Origin: Nitrospiraceae bacterium
GTDB taxonomy: Bacteria; Nitrospirota; Nitrospiria; Nitrospirales; UBA8639
Direction of reading: 5' to 3'
DNA length: 64,000 bases
Assembly (NCBI GenBank): GCA_020632635.1
Contig: JACKFE010000005.1
Coordinates: 62,001 to 126,000 of the forward strand
The notes under the pieces are model-generated. The model had not been told where the DNA came from and did not search any database. It saw only the letters and a program-made list of their open reading frames with translations. Below are positions 8,518 through 17,837 of this stretch, piece after piece; within the stretch, counting starts at the first letter, position 1; each line of letters opens with the position of its first letter. Made by a program: the position numbers and the translations under genes.

Positions 8518-9726
8518 ATGAAAACGTTATTGTTAACGAATGAATACCCCCCCAACACTTATGGCGGGGCTGGTGTCCATGTGGAATATTTGAGCCGGGA
8601 ATTGGCCAAATTGATGCAAGTCGAGGTGAGATGTTTTGGTGAGCAATGTTCTGAAAATGGAAGTCTGAAAGTTCGTGGCGTTCCGTTGGCGGGCAAAGAA
8701 ATTGGGGCTCCGAAACCTCTGCATTCGGTCTTTGGCGCCATCCAACGGAGTGCGGATATGAGCGGGATGGGAGTGGATGCGGATTTAGTGCATTGTCACA
8801 CGTGGTATACGCACTGGGGGGGCATTCTCTCCAAGCTTGCCTATGGTGTTCCGCTTATTATTACGACCCATTCCTTAGAACCCTTACGGCCGTGGAAACG
8901 TGAGCAATTGGCCGGTGGCTATGATTTTTCCTTATGGGTGGAAAAGACCGCATTGGAAATGGCGGATGCCATTATTGCCGTCTCTGAGGGGGCCAAGGCC
9001 GACGTGTTAAAACATTTTCAGGTTCCCGAGGATCGGGTGCATGTCATTCATAATGGCATCGATCTCCAGGAGTTTCGCAAAGTGGAAAGCCACGAAGCCT
9101 TAGTTCGGTATGGAGTTCCGGTTGATCAGCCGTATGTCTTATTTGTTGGCCGGATTACTCGTCAAAAAGGCATTCAGTATTTGATTCAGGCCCTCCAATA
9201 TGTAGATCCGGACATCCCCGTGGTGCTCTGTGCTGGGGCTCCTGACACCCCAGCGATCGCCGCCGAAATCCGCGAGGCCATTGATGTGGTCAAGATGCAT
9301 CGTGGACAGATTTATTGGATTCAAGAGATGTTGGATAAGCCGAGCCTGATTGAGATGTATTCGCATGCCGGAGTCTTTTGCTGTCCTTCAATCTATGAAC
9401 CCTTTGGGATCATCAATTTGGAGGCGATGGCCTGTGAGGTGCCGATCGTCGCCACTGCGGTTGGAGGGATTCCTGAAGTGGTGGTGGATGAAGTGACCGG
9501 TTTGTTGGTCCCGCTTGATCAGCATACCGAAGCCCCGTTTACGCCGAAACATCCGGAAATGTTTGCGCAGGATTTGGCTGATCGCCTTAATCAATTGATG
9601 CGGGATCCGGCTTTACGGTTGCCGATGGGGCAGGCCGGTCGGCTTCGTGCCGAGGAACACTTCAGTTGGGAGGCCATTGCACGGCGGACCAAGCATTTAT
9701 ATGACAGCATATTGTCGGCGACATGA
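8518..9726 (+). CDS. glgA: Glycogen synthase-like glycosyltransferase (GlgA, Actinobacteria-type)
   Basis: 402 residues, GT-B fold. The N-terminal substrate loop YGGAGVH (15-21) replaces the KxGGL of classical GlgA, and the C-terminal domain has the EPFGIINLE motif (Glu294 to Glu302) followed by an AVGGIPEVV segment typical of the about 390-400-residue glycogen synthase subgroup first named in Corynebacteria. Expected to use ADP- or UDP-glucose to extend alpha-glucans or make maltose-1-phosphate. The ATG at 8518 lies 11 bases after AAGGAG; the GTG at 8506 overlaps that site and is rejected. No other glycogen genes adjoin, so the exact product is uncertain. Confidence 0.8.
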   Translation: MKTLLLTNEYPPNTYGGAGVHVEYLSRELAKLMQVEVRCFGEQCSENGSLKVRGVPLAGKEIGAPKPLHSVFGAIQRSADMSGMGVDADLVHCHTWYTHWGGILSKLAYGVPLIITTHSLEPLRPWKREQLAGGYDFSLWVEKTALEMADAIIAVSEGAKADVLKHFQVPEDRVHVIHNGIDLQEFRKVESHEALVRYGVPVDQPYVLFVGRITRQKGIQYLIQALQYVDPDIPVVLCAGAPDTPAIAAEIREAIDVVKMHRGQIYWIQEMLDKPSLIEMYSHAGVFCCPSIYEPFGIINLEAMACEVPIVATAVGGIPEVVVDEVTGLLVPLDQHTEAPFTPKHPEMFAQDLADRLNQLMRDPALRLPMGQAGRLRAEEHFSWEAIARRTKHLYDSILSAT

Positions 9727-9730
9727 GAAT

Positions 9731-10003
9731 CTACATGCCGCCACTGCGGATCGGTTTGGGGTGGTTGGCTGAAGGCCGTTCTTCTGTGGCTTGATACATG
9801 CGTTCCAATTGACGAATTTCATCTTTTCGTCGATGGCGCTCTTCGACGAACAGGGAAATGAGCGCATTCCAAAATGCCACTTCTCCCGGAGAGCCATCAG
9901 TTAGGCGCTGGTCCCGCCATTCTGTGGCAAAGCGAGTGTATACGCGGATTTCATAATCGTCAAAGTTTTTCAGTGCGTCATTTACTGCATGATCTGTTTG
10001 CAT
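9731..10003 (-). CDS. Small hypothetical protein, paralogue of the 10471-10713 product
   Basis: 90 residues, soluble, charged. The central region (LKNFDDYEIRVYTRF, then WRDQR, FWNALI, ER-RR, LERMYQ) aligns without gaps with the product of 10471-10713, which has LKDFEDGELQRYTCF, FRDQR, FWNSIV, ER-RR, LEYMYR. The two are clearly related by duplication. The family is not recognised. The C-terminus extends about 17 residues beyond its paralogue. Convergent with the glycosyltransferase, only four bases apart. GGAAGG sits upstream of the ATG. Confidence 0.7.
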   Translation of the reverse strand: MQTDHAVNDALKNFDDYEIRVYTRFATEWRDQRLTDGSPGEVAFWNALISLFVEERHRRKDEIRQLERMYQATEERPSANHPKPIRSGGM

Positions 10004-10189
10004 ACAAGAACCGACCTTCCTGAATTAGTGGACTCATGAGGATTGTTTCGTCTGCCTTGCCCCATTCTATCGGACAAGCGGTGGATGATCCTTAGGCGGA
10101 CCCGGAAAAAGTCTAGCGATACGTTTGCAGGTTATGAGCATGTCCCAGGTTTAATTCTCATCGCATGGGTAGCGAGGAAGGAGACCGAT

Positions 10190-10459
10190 ATGATGGTGGG
10201 AGAACGGCCGAAGATCGTCACACGACGGATCATGAGGCAATTGGCTGTCGGTGGGTTGTTGTGCGTGATGCTTTGGGGATGTGGAGAGGACCCGGCTCAA
10301 CTGTTAGCGACCGCCCAATTTGAGGAACAACAGCATAATCTGTTACACGCGCAGGAACTCTATGAGCAGATCATGCGTGAGTTTCCCGATAGTGCGCAAG
10401 CCGAGACGGCTAAACAACGCATGGCGGAGTTACGCAAAATGCCGCCGGTCGGGAAATGA
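10190..10459 (+). CDS. Small outer-membrane lipoprotein with TPR-like helices
   Basis: 89 residues. A basic N-terminus is followed by a hydrophobic stretch ending in a lipobox (MLWGC, Cys31), so it is a probable lipoprotein. The mature part has two helices with a TPR-like pattern (LATAQFEEQQHNLLHAQELYEQIMREFP, split by turns) as in YfgL/BamD-type tetratricopeptide starts. The ATG at 10190 follows AAGGAG by six bases; the open frame back to 10043 has no such site. It lies between two paralogous minus-strand genes. Function unknown. Confidence 0.65.
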   Translation: MMVGERPKIVTRRIMRQLAVGGLLCVMLWGCGEDPAQLLATAQFEEQQHNLLHAQELYEQIMREFPDSAQAETAKQRMAELRKMPPVGK

Positions 10460-10470
10460 ATGAGGGAGAC

Positions 10471-10713
10471 TCAGGAGTAATGGTCGGGATCGACGCCGGT
10501 TCGATACATGTATTCCAGCCGTCGGATGTCTTGATCCCGGCGCAACCGTTCGTCAATGCAGAGATTGACAATGCTATTCCAGAATCCGGCTTCGTGAATG
10601 GAGCCCGCTTCCATCCGCTGGTCCCGGAATTCGCTGGCGAAGCACGTATAACGTTGTAATTCGCCGTCTTCAAAATCTTTCAGAAAGCCTGGTAAATCTT
10701 CTTCGTGTGCCAT
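10471..10713 (-). CDS. Small hypothetical protein, paralogue of the 9731-10003 product
   Basis: 80 residues, soluble, acidic N-terminus. It shares with its neighbour the pattern of an LK-x-F helix, aromatic-rich Y-T-x-F-A segment, RDQR, FWN, a D/E-ER-RR stretch and a closing Leu-Glu-x-Met-Tyr. No family recognised and no catalytic signature. The two copies flank a lipoprotein gene, which interrupts what would otherwise be a simple tandem duplication. It ends 11 bases from the stop of that lipoprotein gene (convergent). Confidence 0.7.
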   Translation of the reverse strand: MAHEEDLPGFLKDFEDGELQRYTCFASEFRDQRMEAGSIHEAGFWNSIVNLCIDERLRRDQDIRRLEYMYRTGVDPDHYS

Positions 10714-11084
10714 GAGACGATGGTCGCGAATGGACGTTTCTGTTTGGGGTTCTTATCGGTTTTGCTCCCTCCCATTCTTGAGCTGATAACTGGGTTCATC
10801 CGCCCATTTTTGTCTGATGGTATCCATTACCGATGCAAATTGGGGATTCTTAGAAATGCGATGAAGGATGAAGCGACGTCTGGTGTGAAAAAGTATGACT
10901 TTAAGGTATTGACGTGTCTATGGAGGCCCTACGTAAGGGCTGTATGTGGGATTCCGCAGGCCACAGCCGGAATACGATTGGATATGTGGTGGAGGAAAAC
11001 GTGACTGTTGGGGGAGGTTGGCAGGGATAATCCGACTTGGAACCCAGCGTTGTATCGGCCCATTTCAGGACAGAAGTCCGCGCA
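10714..11084. other. Gene-free intergenic stretch
   Basis: No supported gene on either strand. A small perfect hairpin GCCCT-ACGTA-AGGGC lies near 10928-10942. It has no T-run and is not a canonical terminator. The open frames here have no recognisable domain. Confidence 0.4.
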
Positions 11085-11984
11085 TCAGTCCTGAGAAGCG
11101 CTTCGTCGGTGAAAGCGAAGAATAATGTTAGGGTCAGGGTGGAGATTAACCTTTGCCGTTTCCCTTCCGTTATAAGGAAGCGTATTCAGCACATGGCGAA
11201 TGGCTTCCAGTCTGGCCCGTAACTTGTTGTTGGCTTTGACAATCACCCAAGGGGCATAGGAAGTGTGGGTTTTACTGAACATTTCCTCCTTATAGGTGGT
11301 ATAGAGATCCCAATGCTCTTGGGCTTTGTCATCGACGGGACTGAGTTTCCATTGTTTGAGAGGATTTTTCATTCTGGCTTTAAAGCGGCGGTCCTGTTCT
11401 TCCTTCGAGATAGAAAACCAGAATTTGATGACTTCGATGCGATCCTCATACAGCATGTGCTCAAACTCAGGGACTTGTTGCATGAATATCTGGTACTGTT
11501 TCTTGGTGCAAAATTGGTTGACGGGTTCGACGACCGCCCGGTTATACCAACTGCGGTCAAAAAATGCGATTTCCCCAGGGTTGGGTAAGTGACTCACGTA
11601 TCGTTGAAAATACCATTGGCCTTTTTCAATTTCGGTGGGTTTAGGCAAGGCTACGATGCGCATGGAGCGTGGATTCAGGTGTTCTACGAAGCGGCGAATG
11701 GCGCCGCCCTTTCCGGCTGCATCCCGGCCTTCGAAAATCAGGGCCACTCGTCGTCCATGGATCTGAACATCCCGTTGAAGTTTGACCAGTTCCACTTGGA
11801 GTTGCCGGAGTTCCCGTTCATAGCGGATAGCCCGGATTGCGCGTTTGACATCGATTTGCTTGGAGCGCAATAACTGAATGAGAGATTTTCGGGATGTTAA
11901 TTCCGCCAATTCTTCTGGGGTGAGGGTATTCGGCGGTGTTTTGGTGCTGGACGGTAATGCTTTCAGTTTGGGATTGGCTTCCAT
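11085..11984 (-). CDS. ppk2: Polyphosphate kinase 2 (PPK2) family protein
   Basis: 299 residues. It has the PPK2 Walker A GRDAAGKG (86-93), the lid-associated FFDRSWYNRAVVEPV Walker B region (141-155) and a KFWFSISKEEQ helix-strand unit. Single-domain PPK2 enzymes transfer phosphate between polyphosphate and nucleotides, forming NTPs from polyP in the cytoplasm; the spacing resembles class I enzymes. The ATG at 11984 is chosen because AAGGGGC lies just upstream; the frame could open 15 codons earlier. It is divergent from corA with a short gap. Confidence 0.9.
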   Translation of the reverse strand: MEANPKLKALPSSTKTPPNTLTPEELAELTSRKSLIQLLRSKQIDVKRAIRAIRYERELRQLQVELVKLQRDVQIHGRRVALIFEGRDAAGKGGAIRRFVEHLNPRSMRIVALPKPTEIEKGQWYFQRYVSHLPNPGEIAFFDRSWYNRAVVEPVNQFCTKKQYQIFMQQVPEFEHMLYEDRIEVIKFWFSISKEEQDRRFKARMKNPLKQWKLSPVDDKAQEHWDLYTTYKEEMFSKTHTSYAPWVIVKANNKLRARLEAIRHVLNTLPYNGRETAKVNLHPDPNIILRFHRRSASQD

Positions 11985-12120
11985 GTTGAGGCCCCTTGAC
12001 AGATGATTTGTTTTTGACGTCCGAATCATACCATGAATGAACCTATAGACCTACCCCTAATGTTCAAGAAATCCGAGACCACTGGCTGTTCTTCCTGGGA
12101 TGGAGGTGTAAGGGACGTGG

Positions 12121-13227
12121 GTGTCATTTTCAGCCTTTCCGATTATTACTGAGACTATCGGTATGAGCACTCATCGAAAAAAACGATCGAGTAAAAGCGG
12201 GCTGCCGCCTGGGACGCCCGTCCATATCGGTGTGCAAAAGCTGAATGTCATGTCAGTGACCGGCCGGGTCTTTTCAGATTCCTTCGCCCACGTTCGAACC
12301 ATAGAGTCAACAGAAGATTTGGCGGTGTTGGCTCAGGAGCCTCATAAAAAATGGGTGACTGTACAGGGTATTCATGATGTGCCAAGCTTGCAACGGGTAG
12401 CAGATCTGTTTGGGCTTCATCCACTTGTTGTTGAAGATATTGTCAATACCGAACATCGAGCCAAAATAGAAGACTATGGATCCTATCTCTTTATCATAGT
12501 GAAATTAGTGCATCGCCCTGAGGGAGGGGATTCTCTGGCAGTGGAGCAAGTGAGCGTCGTGTTGGGGAAAGATTTTGTGTTGTGTTTTTTGGAAGGTCAG
12601 GATAATCCTTTTACCGGGCTTGAAGAACGATGGAGCAAGGAGCAAAGCCGACTCAGACTCCTGGGATGTGATTATCTCGCGTACGCCCATATTGATACCC
12701 TTATTGACCACTATTTTCCTCTCCTTGAACGGTTAGGGGATGACATTGACGAGGTAGAGGAAGCGCTGGTGAAGAAAACGGATCAGGAAGATCTCACGCG
12801 CCTCCATTATTTAAAGAAAAATATGCTGCACGTTAGGAAGGCGGCATGGCCACTGAGAGAAGTGTTAAGTCATTTGGAACGAGGGGATTCCATCCTGATT
12901 CAACCATCTACCCAGGCCTATATTCGGGATGCCTATGACCATGTCGTGCAAATTATCGAGACGACTGAAACCTACCGCGAAATGCTGGGAGAGATGATGG
13001 ACATGTACCTATCCAGCTTAAGTAATAAGTTAAACGAAACGATGAAGGTGTTGACGGTCATTGCGACCATTTTTATTCCCTTGACCTTTATCGTGGGAAT
13101 TTATGGAATGAATTTCAAAGTGATGCCGGAGTTGGAGTGGCCATGGGGTTATCCCGCAATTATGGGATTCATGTTCTCTCTTGCCTTAGGGATGGTCTGG
13201 TTTTTTCGGAAGAAAAAGTGGATATAA
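12121..13227 (+). CDS. corA: CorA-family magnesium/cobalt transporter
   Basis: 368 residues. The long cytoplasmic N-terminal domain is followed by two C-terminal membrane helices, and the signature GMN motif (329-331) lies at the end of the first. Pentameric CorA channels admit Mg2+ (and Co2+ or Ni2+) down the membrane potential. The GTG at 12121 has AAGGGAC upstream; an ATG at 12163 (start MSTHRKK) is an alternative giving 354 residues and conserved length, and I cannot decide firmly. Convergent with the mechanosensitive channel gene. Confidence 0.9.
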   Translation: MSFSAFPIITETIGMSTHRKKRSSKSGLPPGTPVHIGVQKLNVMSVTGRVFSDSFAHVRTIESTEDLAVLAQEPHKKWVTVQGIHDVPSLQRVADLFGLHPLVVEDIVNTEHRAKIEDYGSYLFIIVKLVHRPEGGDSLAVEQVSVVLGKDFVLCFLEGQDNPFTGLEERWSKEQSRLRLLGCDYLAYAHIDTLIDHYFPLLERLGDDIDEVEEALVKKTDQEDLTRLHYLKKNMLHVRKAAWPLREVLSHLERGDSILIQPSTQAYIRDAYDHVVQIIETTETYREMLGEMMDMYLSSLSNKLNETMKVLTVIATIFIPLTFIVGIYGMNFKVMPELEWPWGYPAIMGFMFSLALGMVWFFRKKKWI

Positions 13228-13332
13228 GACTGTTGTCGTCCCGATGCCATTCCTTCCCCACTGTTTCGTCCCTCGCAATTGGAATACAGAGAAGGCTCTT
13301 GTGTTCTCTTTTGTCTGTGAGCCAGCGACGAG

Positions 13333-14133
13333 TTACCCGGCATGCAGCATGCGAATTTCCCTTTGAGGAAATGGAATCTGGATGTGTTCAGTTCGAAAGG
13401 CTTCGACCAATGCCTGATACAGTTCAGCTTGCGCTGGCACAAAATCCGAAACGGCTACCCACGGTTTAATCGAGAGGTTAATGGAGGAATCTCCTAGTTG
13501 GTTGATCCCAACAATTGGTGCGGGATCTTGTACCACTCGGGGATTCTTTTTTACAATCCGCTCGGCGGTGCCGAATGCTTGTTCGAGGTTCGTTCCATAG
13601 GCAATCCCAACCGATAAGTTGAGCTGTCTGATTTTCCCATAGTTATGCAAGATTTCCCCAATGATTTTGCGGTTGGGGATTACCACGATGGACTGGTCGA
13701 TGTGCTTCAATTTCGTGGTGAAAATGTCAATGGTCTGGACTTCACCGTGTTCCCCGAGAATTTCAATGAATTCGCCGACCCGGTAGGGTTTTGTGAAAAT
13801 AATGCTCAGCCCTGCAAAGAGGTTTAAAAAGACGCCCTGGAGCGCCAGGCCGATTCCGACTCCGGCCACCCCGAGTCCGGCAATGAGGGGAAAAATTTGA
13901 ATGCCAAATTGTTGAAGGACAATGAGGAGGGTGAGAACCAAGACCAGGCCTTTGACTGCCCGAACAAGCAGAAGACGAACCGGTGGCTCCATTTCTACTT
14001 TAGCTAATGTTCGATGAGTATATTGACCGGCGGTTCTTGCCAGGAAGGCGCCAACCCCTAAAATGAGTAGCCCGCTGACGGCTTGCAATCCATACTGAAT
14101 GACTAAATCCATACTGATGTTGGCATCGAACAT
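13333..14133 (-). CDS. MscS-family small-conductance mechanosensitive channel
   Basis: 266 residues. Three N-terminal membrane helices are present; the third is the pore helix with the Gly/Ala pattern (LGVAGVGIGLALQG). The MscS beta domain follows (YRVGEFIEILGEHGEV, then VVIPNRKIIGE) and then an alpha-beta C-terminal domain. It should gate solute release on hypo-osmotic shock. The ATG at 14133 is preceded by AGGAGAAAAACC and begins a normal-length channel; the longer open frame from 14379 overlaps the divergent TPR gene and is rejected. Confidence 0.88.
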   Translation of the reverse strand: MFDANISMDLVIQYGLQAVSGLLILGVGAFLARTAGQYTHRTLAKVEMEPPVRLLLVRAVKGLVLVLTLLIVLQQFGIQIFPLIAGLGVAGVGIGLALQGVFLNLFAGLSIIFTKPYRVGEFIEILGEHGEVQTIDIFTTKLKHIDQSIVVIPNRKIIGEILHNYGKIRQLNLSVGIAYGTNLEQAFGTAERIVKKNPRVVQDPAPIVGINQLGDSSINLSIKPWVAVSDFVPAQAELYQALVEAFRTEHIQIPFPQREIRMLHAG

Positions 14134-14363
14134 GGTTTTTCTCCTATTGGTTGAAGGCCTGCATGTCATGGTACAGGCTGATGGAAATTTTTCATCAACC
14201 CCCACTTGTGCGTGAAGGCTTGAGTAAGAAAAATACCAGATTTCATGATATCCAGCATCTGGAAGATTGGGGAGAAAGGGTTGCGAAACGAAGAAGGTTA
14301 GGGTAAGAAGGGGCATTCCCATTGAGAGTTGGGGGGGAAGGTGAAATTGAGGAGGACCAAAAG

Positions 14364-16025
14364 ATGATGAGATGGGCATGCGTCCGATATCTCATAGGGG
14401 TGGGATTCCTGGTTTTGCAGGCAACCATTGGGCTGGCTTCAGAATCTATTCAGGTTCAGGCGGTTCCTCTTCTTGATCATCTGGGGGATCATCATTATCC
14501 GATTACGACTTCTGCGCCGTTGGCGCAGGCCTATTTTAATCAGGGTTTGATGTGGACCTATGGATTTAATCATGCCGAAGCGGCACGGTCCTTCCAAGAA
14601 GCTCAACAGCAGGATCCAGCTTGTGCCATGTGTTTTTGGGGCGAAGCCTATGTATTGGGTCCCAATATTAACGTTCCCATGGATCCTCACGTTATGCCGC
14701 AAGCCTATCAGGCTATTCAACAGGCGTTGGATCGTGCAGAGAGAGTGACGGAGAGAGAGCGTGCGCTCATTCGGGCTTTGTCTAAGCGGTACGCCTCGAA
14801 TGGCTCAAGCGAACGATCCGCACTGGATGAGGCGTATGCCCAAGCGATGAGAGAGGTTAGAACACACTATCCCACCGATTCGGTGATCGGAGCGTTGCTG
14901 GCCGAGTCTCTTATGGATTTACACCCCTGGGATTTTTGGACCAAGGAAGGGGAGGCGAGGCCATGGACCCCGGAGATTGTCGCCATCCTAGAGGATATTT
15001 TAGCCAAAGATTCCAATAATCCCCTGGCACATCATCTTTATATTCATGCCATGGAGGCTTCCTCGCATCCCGAAAAAGCTATTTCAAGTGCAGAACTGTT
15101 ACCAGCGTTGGTGCCAGGTTCGGGACATCTGGTGCATATGCCTGCTCATATTTGGATTCGAATTGGGCGTTATCATGATGCGGCGGTGGCCAATCAACGT
15201 GCGGTGAATGTGGATGGCCAGTATTTGCATCAACCCCATGCTGAAAGTTTGTATACCGCGGCATATGTTCCACACAATTTTCATTTTTTGTGGGCCTCGG
15301 CCATTAAAACAGGGCAATCCCGGCTTGCATTGCAAGCGGCCCAGGGGACTGCTGCCAATGTGAGTCTTGAAGGGATGCGCGATCTTGGATTTGCGGGCAC
15401 TCTTCAGCATTTTTGGTTAATTCCTCTGTATACTCATACGCTATTCGGCCATTGGATGGAAATTTTGGAGTGGGCGGAACCACCTGCGGATTTAATCTAT
15501 CCCCGTGGTATTTGGCGATATGCACGTGGATTAGCATTTCTTCGCAAAGGACAGCTGGAAGAGGCCACCTCTCAATTGAATCAATTGAAGCTCATTGCTG
15601 AAGATCCCGCGATCGGAAGCCTGACCATTTTCGATGTAAACGGCGTAGGGCAAGTATTGCGAATTGCAGAAGCCATATTAGAAGGGGAAATTGAAGCGAT
15701 GCGGGGAGATTATGAGCCGGCCTTAGGTCACTTACGAAAGGCCGTGCAATTGGAGGAGGAGCTTCGTTACACCGAACCCAAGGATTGGTATCTGCCGCCT
15801 CGACAGGTGTTGGGTGCCGTGTTACTTCAGGCTGGCCAACCTGTCGAAGCCGAACGGGTGTATCGCGAGGATTTACAAGCTCATCCTCAAAATGGCTGGT
15901 CCTTATTAGGCCTTGCGCAAAGTTTGCGTGCACAGAACAAGGAAAGGGAAGCCAGTATTGTACAACAAAATTTTGAACGAGCCTGGTCTGAAGCGGATGT
16001 GACCCTCGCGGCTTCGCGCTTCTAA
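14364..16025 (+). CDS. Exported tetratricopeptide-repeat protein
   Basis: 553 residues. An N-terminal signal sequence ends near GLAS, and the mature part is alpha-helical with several TPR units, beginning with AQAYFNQGLMWTYGFN. An early CAMC pair follows (DPACAMCFWGEA) but without the His needed for heme c. The C-terminal repeats (ALGHLRKAVQLEEEL, AERVYREDLQAHP) are clear TPRs. It matches a conserved family of periplasmic TPR proteins of unknown role. GGAGG sits ten bases before the ATG at 14364. Divergent from the mechanosensitive channel. Confidence 0.75.
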   Translation: MMRWACVRYLIGVGFLVLQATIGLASESIQVQAVPLLDHLGDHHYPITTSAPLAQAYFNQGLMWTYGFNHAEAARSFQEAQQQDPACAMCFWGEAYVLGPNINVPMDPHVMPQAYQAIQQALDRAERVTERERALIRALSKRYASNGSSERSALDEAYAQAMREVRTHYPTDSVIGALLAESLMDLHPWDFWTKEGEARPWTPEIVAILEDILAKDSNNPLAHHLYIHAMEASSHPEKAISSAELLPALVPGSGHLVHMPAHIWIRIGRYHDAAVANQRAVNVDGQYLHQPHAESLYTAAYVPHNFHFLWASAIKTGQSRLALQAAQGTAANVSLEGMRDLGFAGTLQHFWLIPLYTHTLFGHWMEILEWAEPPADLIYPRGIWRYARGLAFLRKGQLEEATSQLNQLKLIAEDPAIGSLTIFDVNGVGQVLRIAEAILEGEIEAMRGDYEPALGHLRKAVQLEEELRYTEPKDWYLPPRQVLGAVLLQAGQPVEAERVYREDLQAHPQNGWSLLGLAQSLRAQNKEREASIVQQNFERAWSEADVTLAASRF

Positions 16026-16388
16026 TTGAGTGTCCGATTGCGGTGTTCTACGAAAACTCCTGCCCTAAACCGGTTTGGTTGGTAAGCTAGCGGCTTCAGC
16101 CTCTGTGAGTGCAAAATAATGACTCAGATTTCTGTCTGAGGCCGTTTCTGGATGTTTCCTCTCGTTCCTACCGGTTGTTATCGTGTTTAGTTAAGTTCCT
16201 ATTTTCAGGCTCCGATCCATTCAAACAGAACCTGTCTTGGCCCCTTAGTAAGGGAGAGTGACGTCTCTTTCGTCATTTTCTTGGAGCCAGGAAATTCAAC
16301 ATGGACGTTTAACCAGGAGAGAACCGTGAGTCGTAGATCGATCGGCATACCCTGTGCTCCATTGACCAAAAGTGAGGGAGGAGATGGG
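16026..16388. other. Gene-free stretch upstream of a LuxR-type gene
   Basis: No supported gene. A small hairpin CTCAGA (16123-16128) with TCTGAG (16135-16140) and a six-base loop is present without a T-run. A GGGAGGAGAT ribosome binding site for the next gene is at the right end. The promoter of the regulator probably lies here but was not identified. Confidence 0.4.
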
Positions 16389-16982
16389 ATGACTCGTTTA
16401 GAGGCCATTGCCCAAAGACGATCGGTCCCAGGGGTGTTGTTATTTGCAGGTAGTGGGGATCTCCTGTTTATGAATCATGAGGCCGAGGTGATCAGCCATC
16501 AAATTCAGGGAGAGTCTTCAGAATCTCTCTCTTCTCCGGCTCTCCCTTCCGAAATTCGGGAATTATGTGTGTCACTCCAATCGATTCTGGAAGGACCCGA
16601 AACCGATCCGATTCAAGCCGATCGGGTTGAGGGGCCCTTGGAATTGCGACGGATCACCGGGAATGTGGAGTCGCCTGTTCTGTTGCGAGGATTTCCCCTC
16701 TCGTCGTCAGGCGAAAAAGATGAAGCGTGCATGTTGATATTGATGGAAAAGCTGGGGAGAGAACGCCGGGTTGTTCCCGGACAAGTGAAAGATCAGTATC
16801 GATTAACCGATCGGGAAGTGGAAATTGTCCGATATATTTCCGAAGGATGGACTAATAAAGAAATTGCCAAGCATTTGGATATTAGTGAGCATACGGTAAA
16901 AGAACATGTTCGACATCTGTTGAAGAAAACGAAGAGTACGACTCGCACGGGCATTCTTGCCAATTTGTTTCAAGATACCTAA
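16389..16982 (+). CDS. LuxR-family response regulator-like transcription factor with N-terminal sensor
   Basis: 197 residues. The C-terminal 60 residues are a GerE/LuxR helix-turn-helix (LTDREVEIVRYISEG, then NKEIAKHLDISEHTVKEHV). The N-terminal about 130 residues have no recognised receiver phosphorylation site and resemble a PAS-like fold (GVLLFAGSGDLLFMN at 16-30). It is probably a single-component regulator sensing an internal signal. The ATG at 16389 follows GGAGG by the right distance; the upstream open frame from 16281 is rejected. It lies ahead of the ECF sigma gene on the same strand. Confidence 0.82.
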   Translation: MTRLEAIAQRRSVPGVLLFAGSGDLLFMNHEAEVISHQIQGESSESLSSPALPSEIRELCVSLQSILEGPETDPIQADRVEGPLELRRITGNVESPVLLRGFPLSSSGEKDEACMLILMEKLGRERRVVPGQVKDQYRLTDREVEIVRYISEGWTNKEIAKHLDISEHTVKEHVRHLLKKTKSTTRTGILANLFQDT

Positions 16983-17176
16983 CCGCGCTGGGCTTTTGTT
17001 GCGTCCTCGACTTTCTTTCTCCCAATTTTCAATTTGCGAGTTGTGCCACTCACTCTGCGTTATCATTTCCCCTTGAAGTTTGTTCTTGATTCTGTTGATG
17101 GGGATTTGGATAATCGACATGTTCATGTCATCCTCGGTTACTCTTACGCAACAAAGGGCTTGTCCTTTTTCCCTCT

Positions 17177-17833
17177 ATGTCCTCCTTGCCATTTCAGCCT
17201 CTTCCTGATGATGCCGGGGTTATCAAAGGTCTTCAGGAGGGCGATGAACATATTTTCGAAATGGTGGTGGATCGATATTCAGGTTCGTTATTACGGTTGG
17301 CCTTGGCGTATGTGCCTAGCCGTGCGGTTGCAGAGGAGGTGGTTCAGGAAACCTGGTTGGGGGTGTTTGAAGGTATTGGACGTTTTGAAGGACGATCATC
17401 TTTCCAAACTTGGCTATTCCGTATTTTGAGTAATCGCGCCAAAACTCGGGGCGTTCGGGAGAGTCGGTATGAATCCATTGGGCTGGGAACTTCAGATGAC
17501 CCAGAAGAGGGGCCATCCTTGGAGTCCTCACTTTTCATAACAGAAGGATCCGGAGTTGGCCATTGGAAAGTACCTCCAGAACATTGGGAAGCTGATACTC
17601 CGGAACGCGTCCTTCTCTCCAAGGAATGTCGGGAACACATTGAGGCGGCTATTGCCTCTCTACCTTTGACCCAACGGCAAGTCATCACCTTGCGGGATCT
17701 CGAAGGCGTCTCTTCGGACGATATTTGTAATATCCTTCAAATCAGTGAGACCAATCAACGTGTTCTCCTCCACCGGGCCCGGACCAAAGTGCGTGCGATC
17801 TTGGATCGTTATGTCAAACATGAGCTGAAATAA
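17177..17833 (+). CDS. ECF-type RNA polymerase sigma factor
   Basis: 218 residues. Region 2 (YVPSRAVAEEVVQETWLGVFE, then FQTWLFRILSNRAKT) and region 4 (LPLTQRQVITLRDLEGVSSDDICNIL, then NQRVLLHRARTKVR) are both present, joined by an unusually long acidic linker (about residues 105-150) with a Ser/Glu-rich DDPEEGPSLESS stretch. Group 4 sigma factors direct transcription of stress or envelope regulons. The next gene, five bases downstream, encodes its probable zinc-binding partner. The start is provisional because no strong Shine-Dalgarno precedes it. Confidence 0.88.
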   Translation: MSSLPFQPLPDDAGVIKGLQEGDEHIFEMVVDRYSGSLLRLALAYVPSRAVAEEVVQETWLGVFEGIGRFEGRSSFQTWLFRILSNRAKTRGVRESRYESIGLGTSDDPEEGPSLESSLFITEGSGVGHWKVPPEHWEADTPERVLLSKECREHIEAAIASLPLTQRQVITLRDLEGVSSDDICNILQISETNQRVLLHRARTKVRAILDRYVKHELK

Positions 17834-17837
17834 CCCT

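Noticed and set aside
10705..11004. 99-residue plus-strand ORF after the second small paralogue
   Set aside because: Overlaps the minus-strand paralogue start, has no ribosome site and no recognisable domain.
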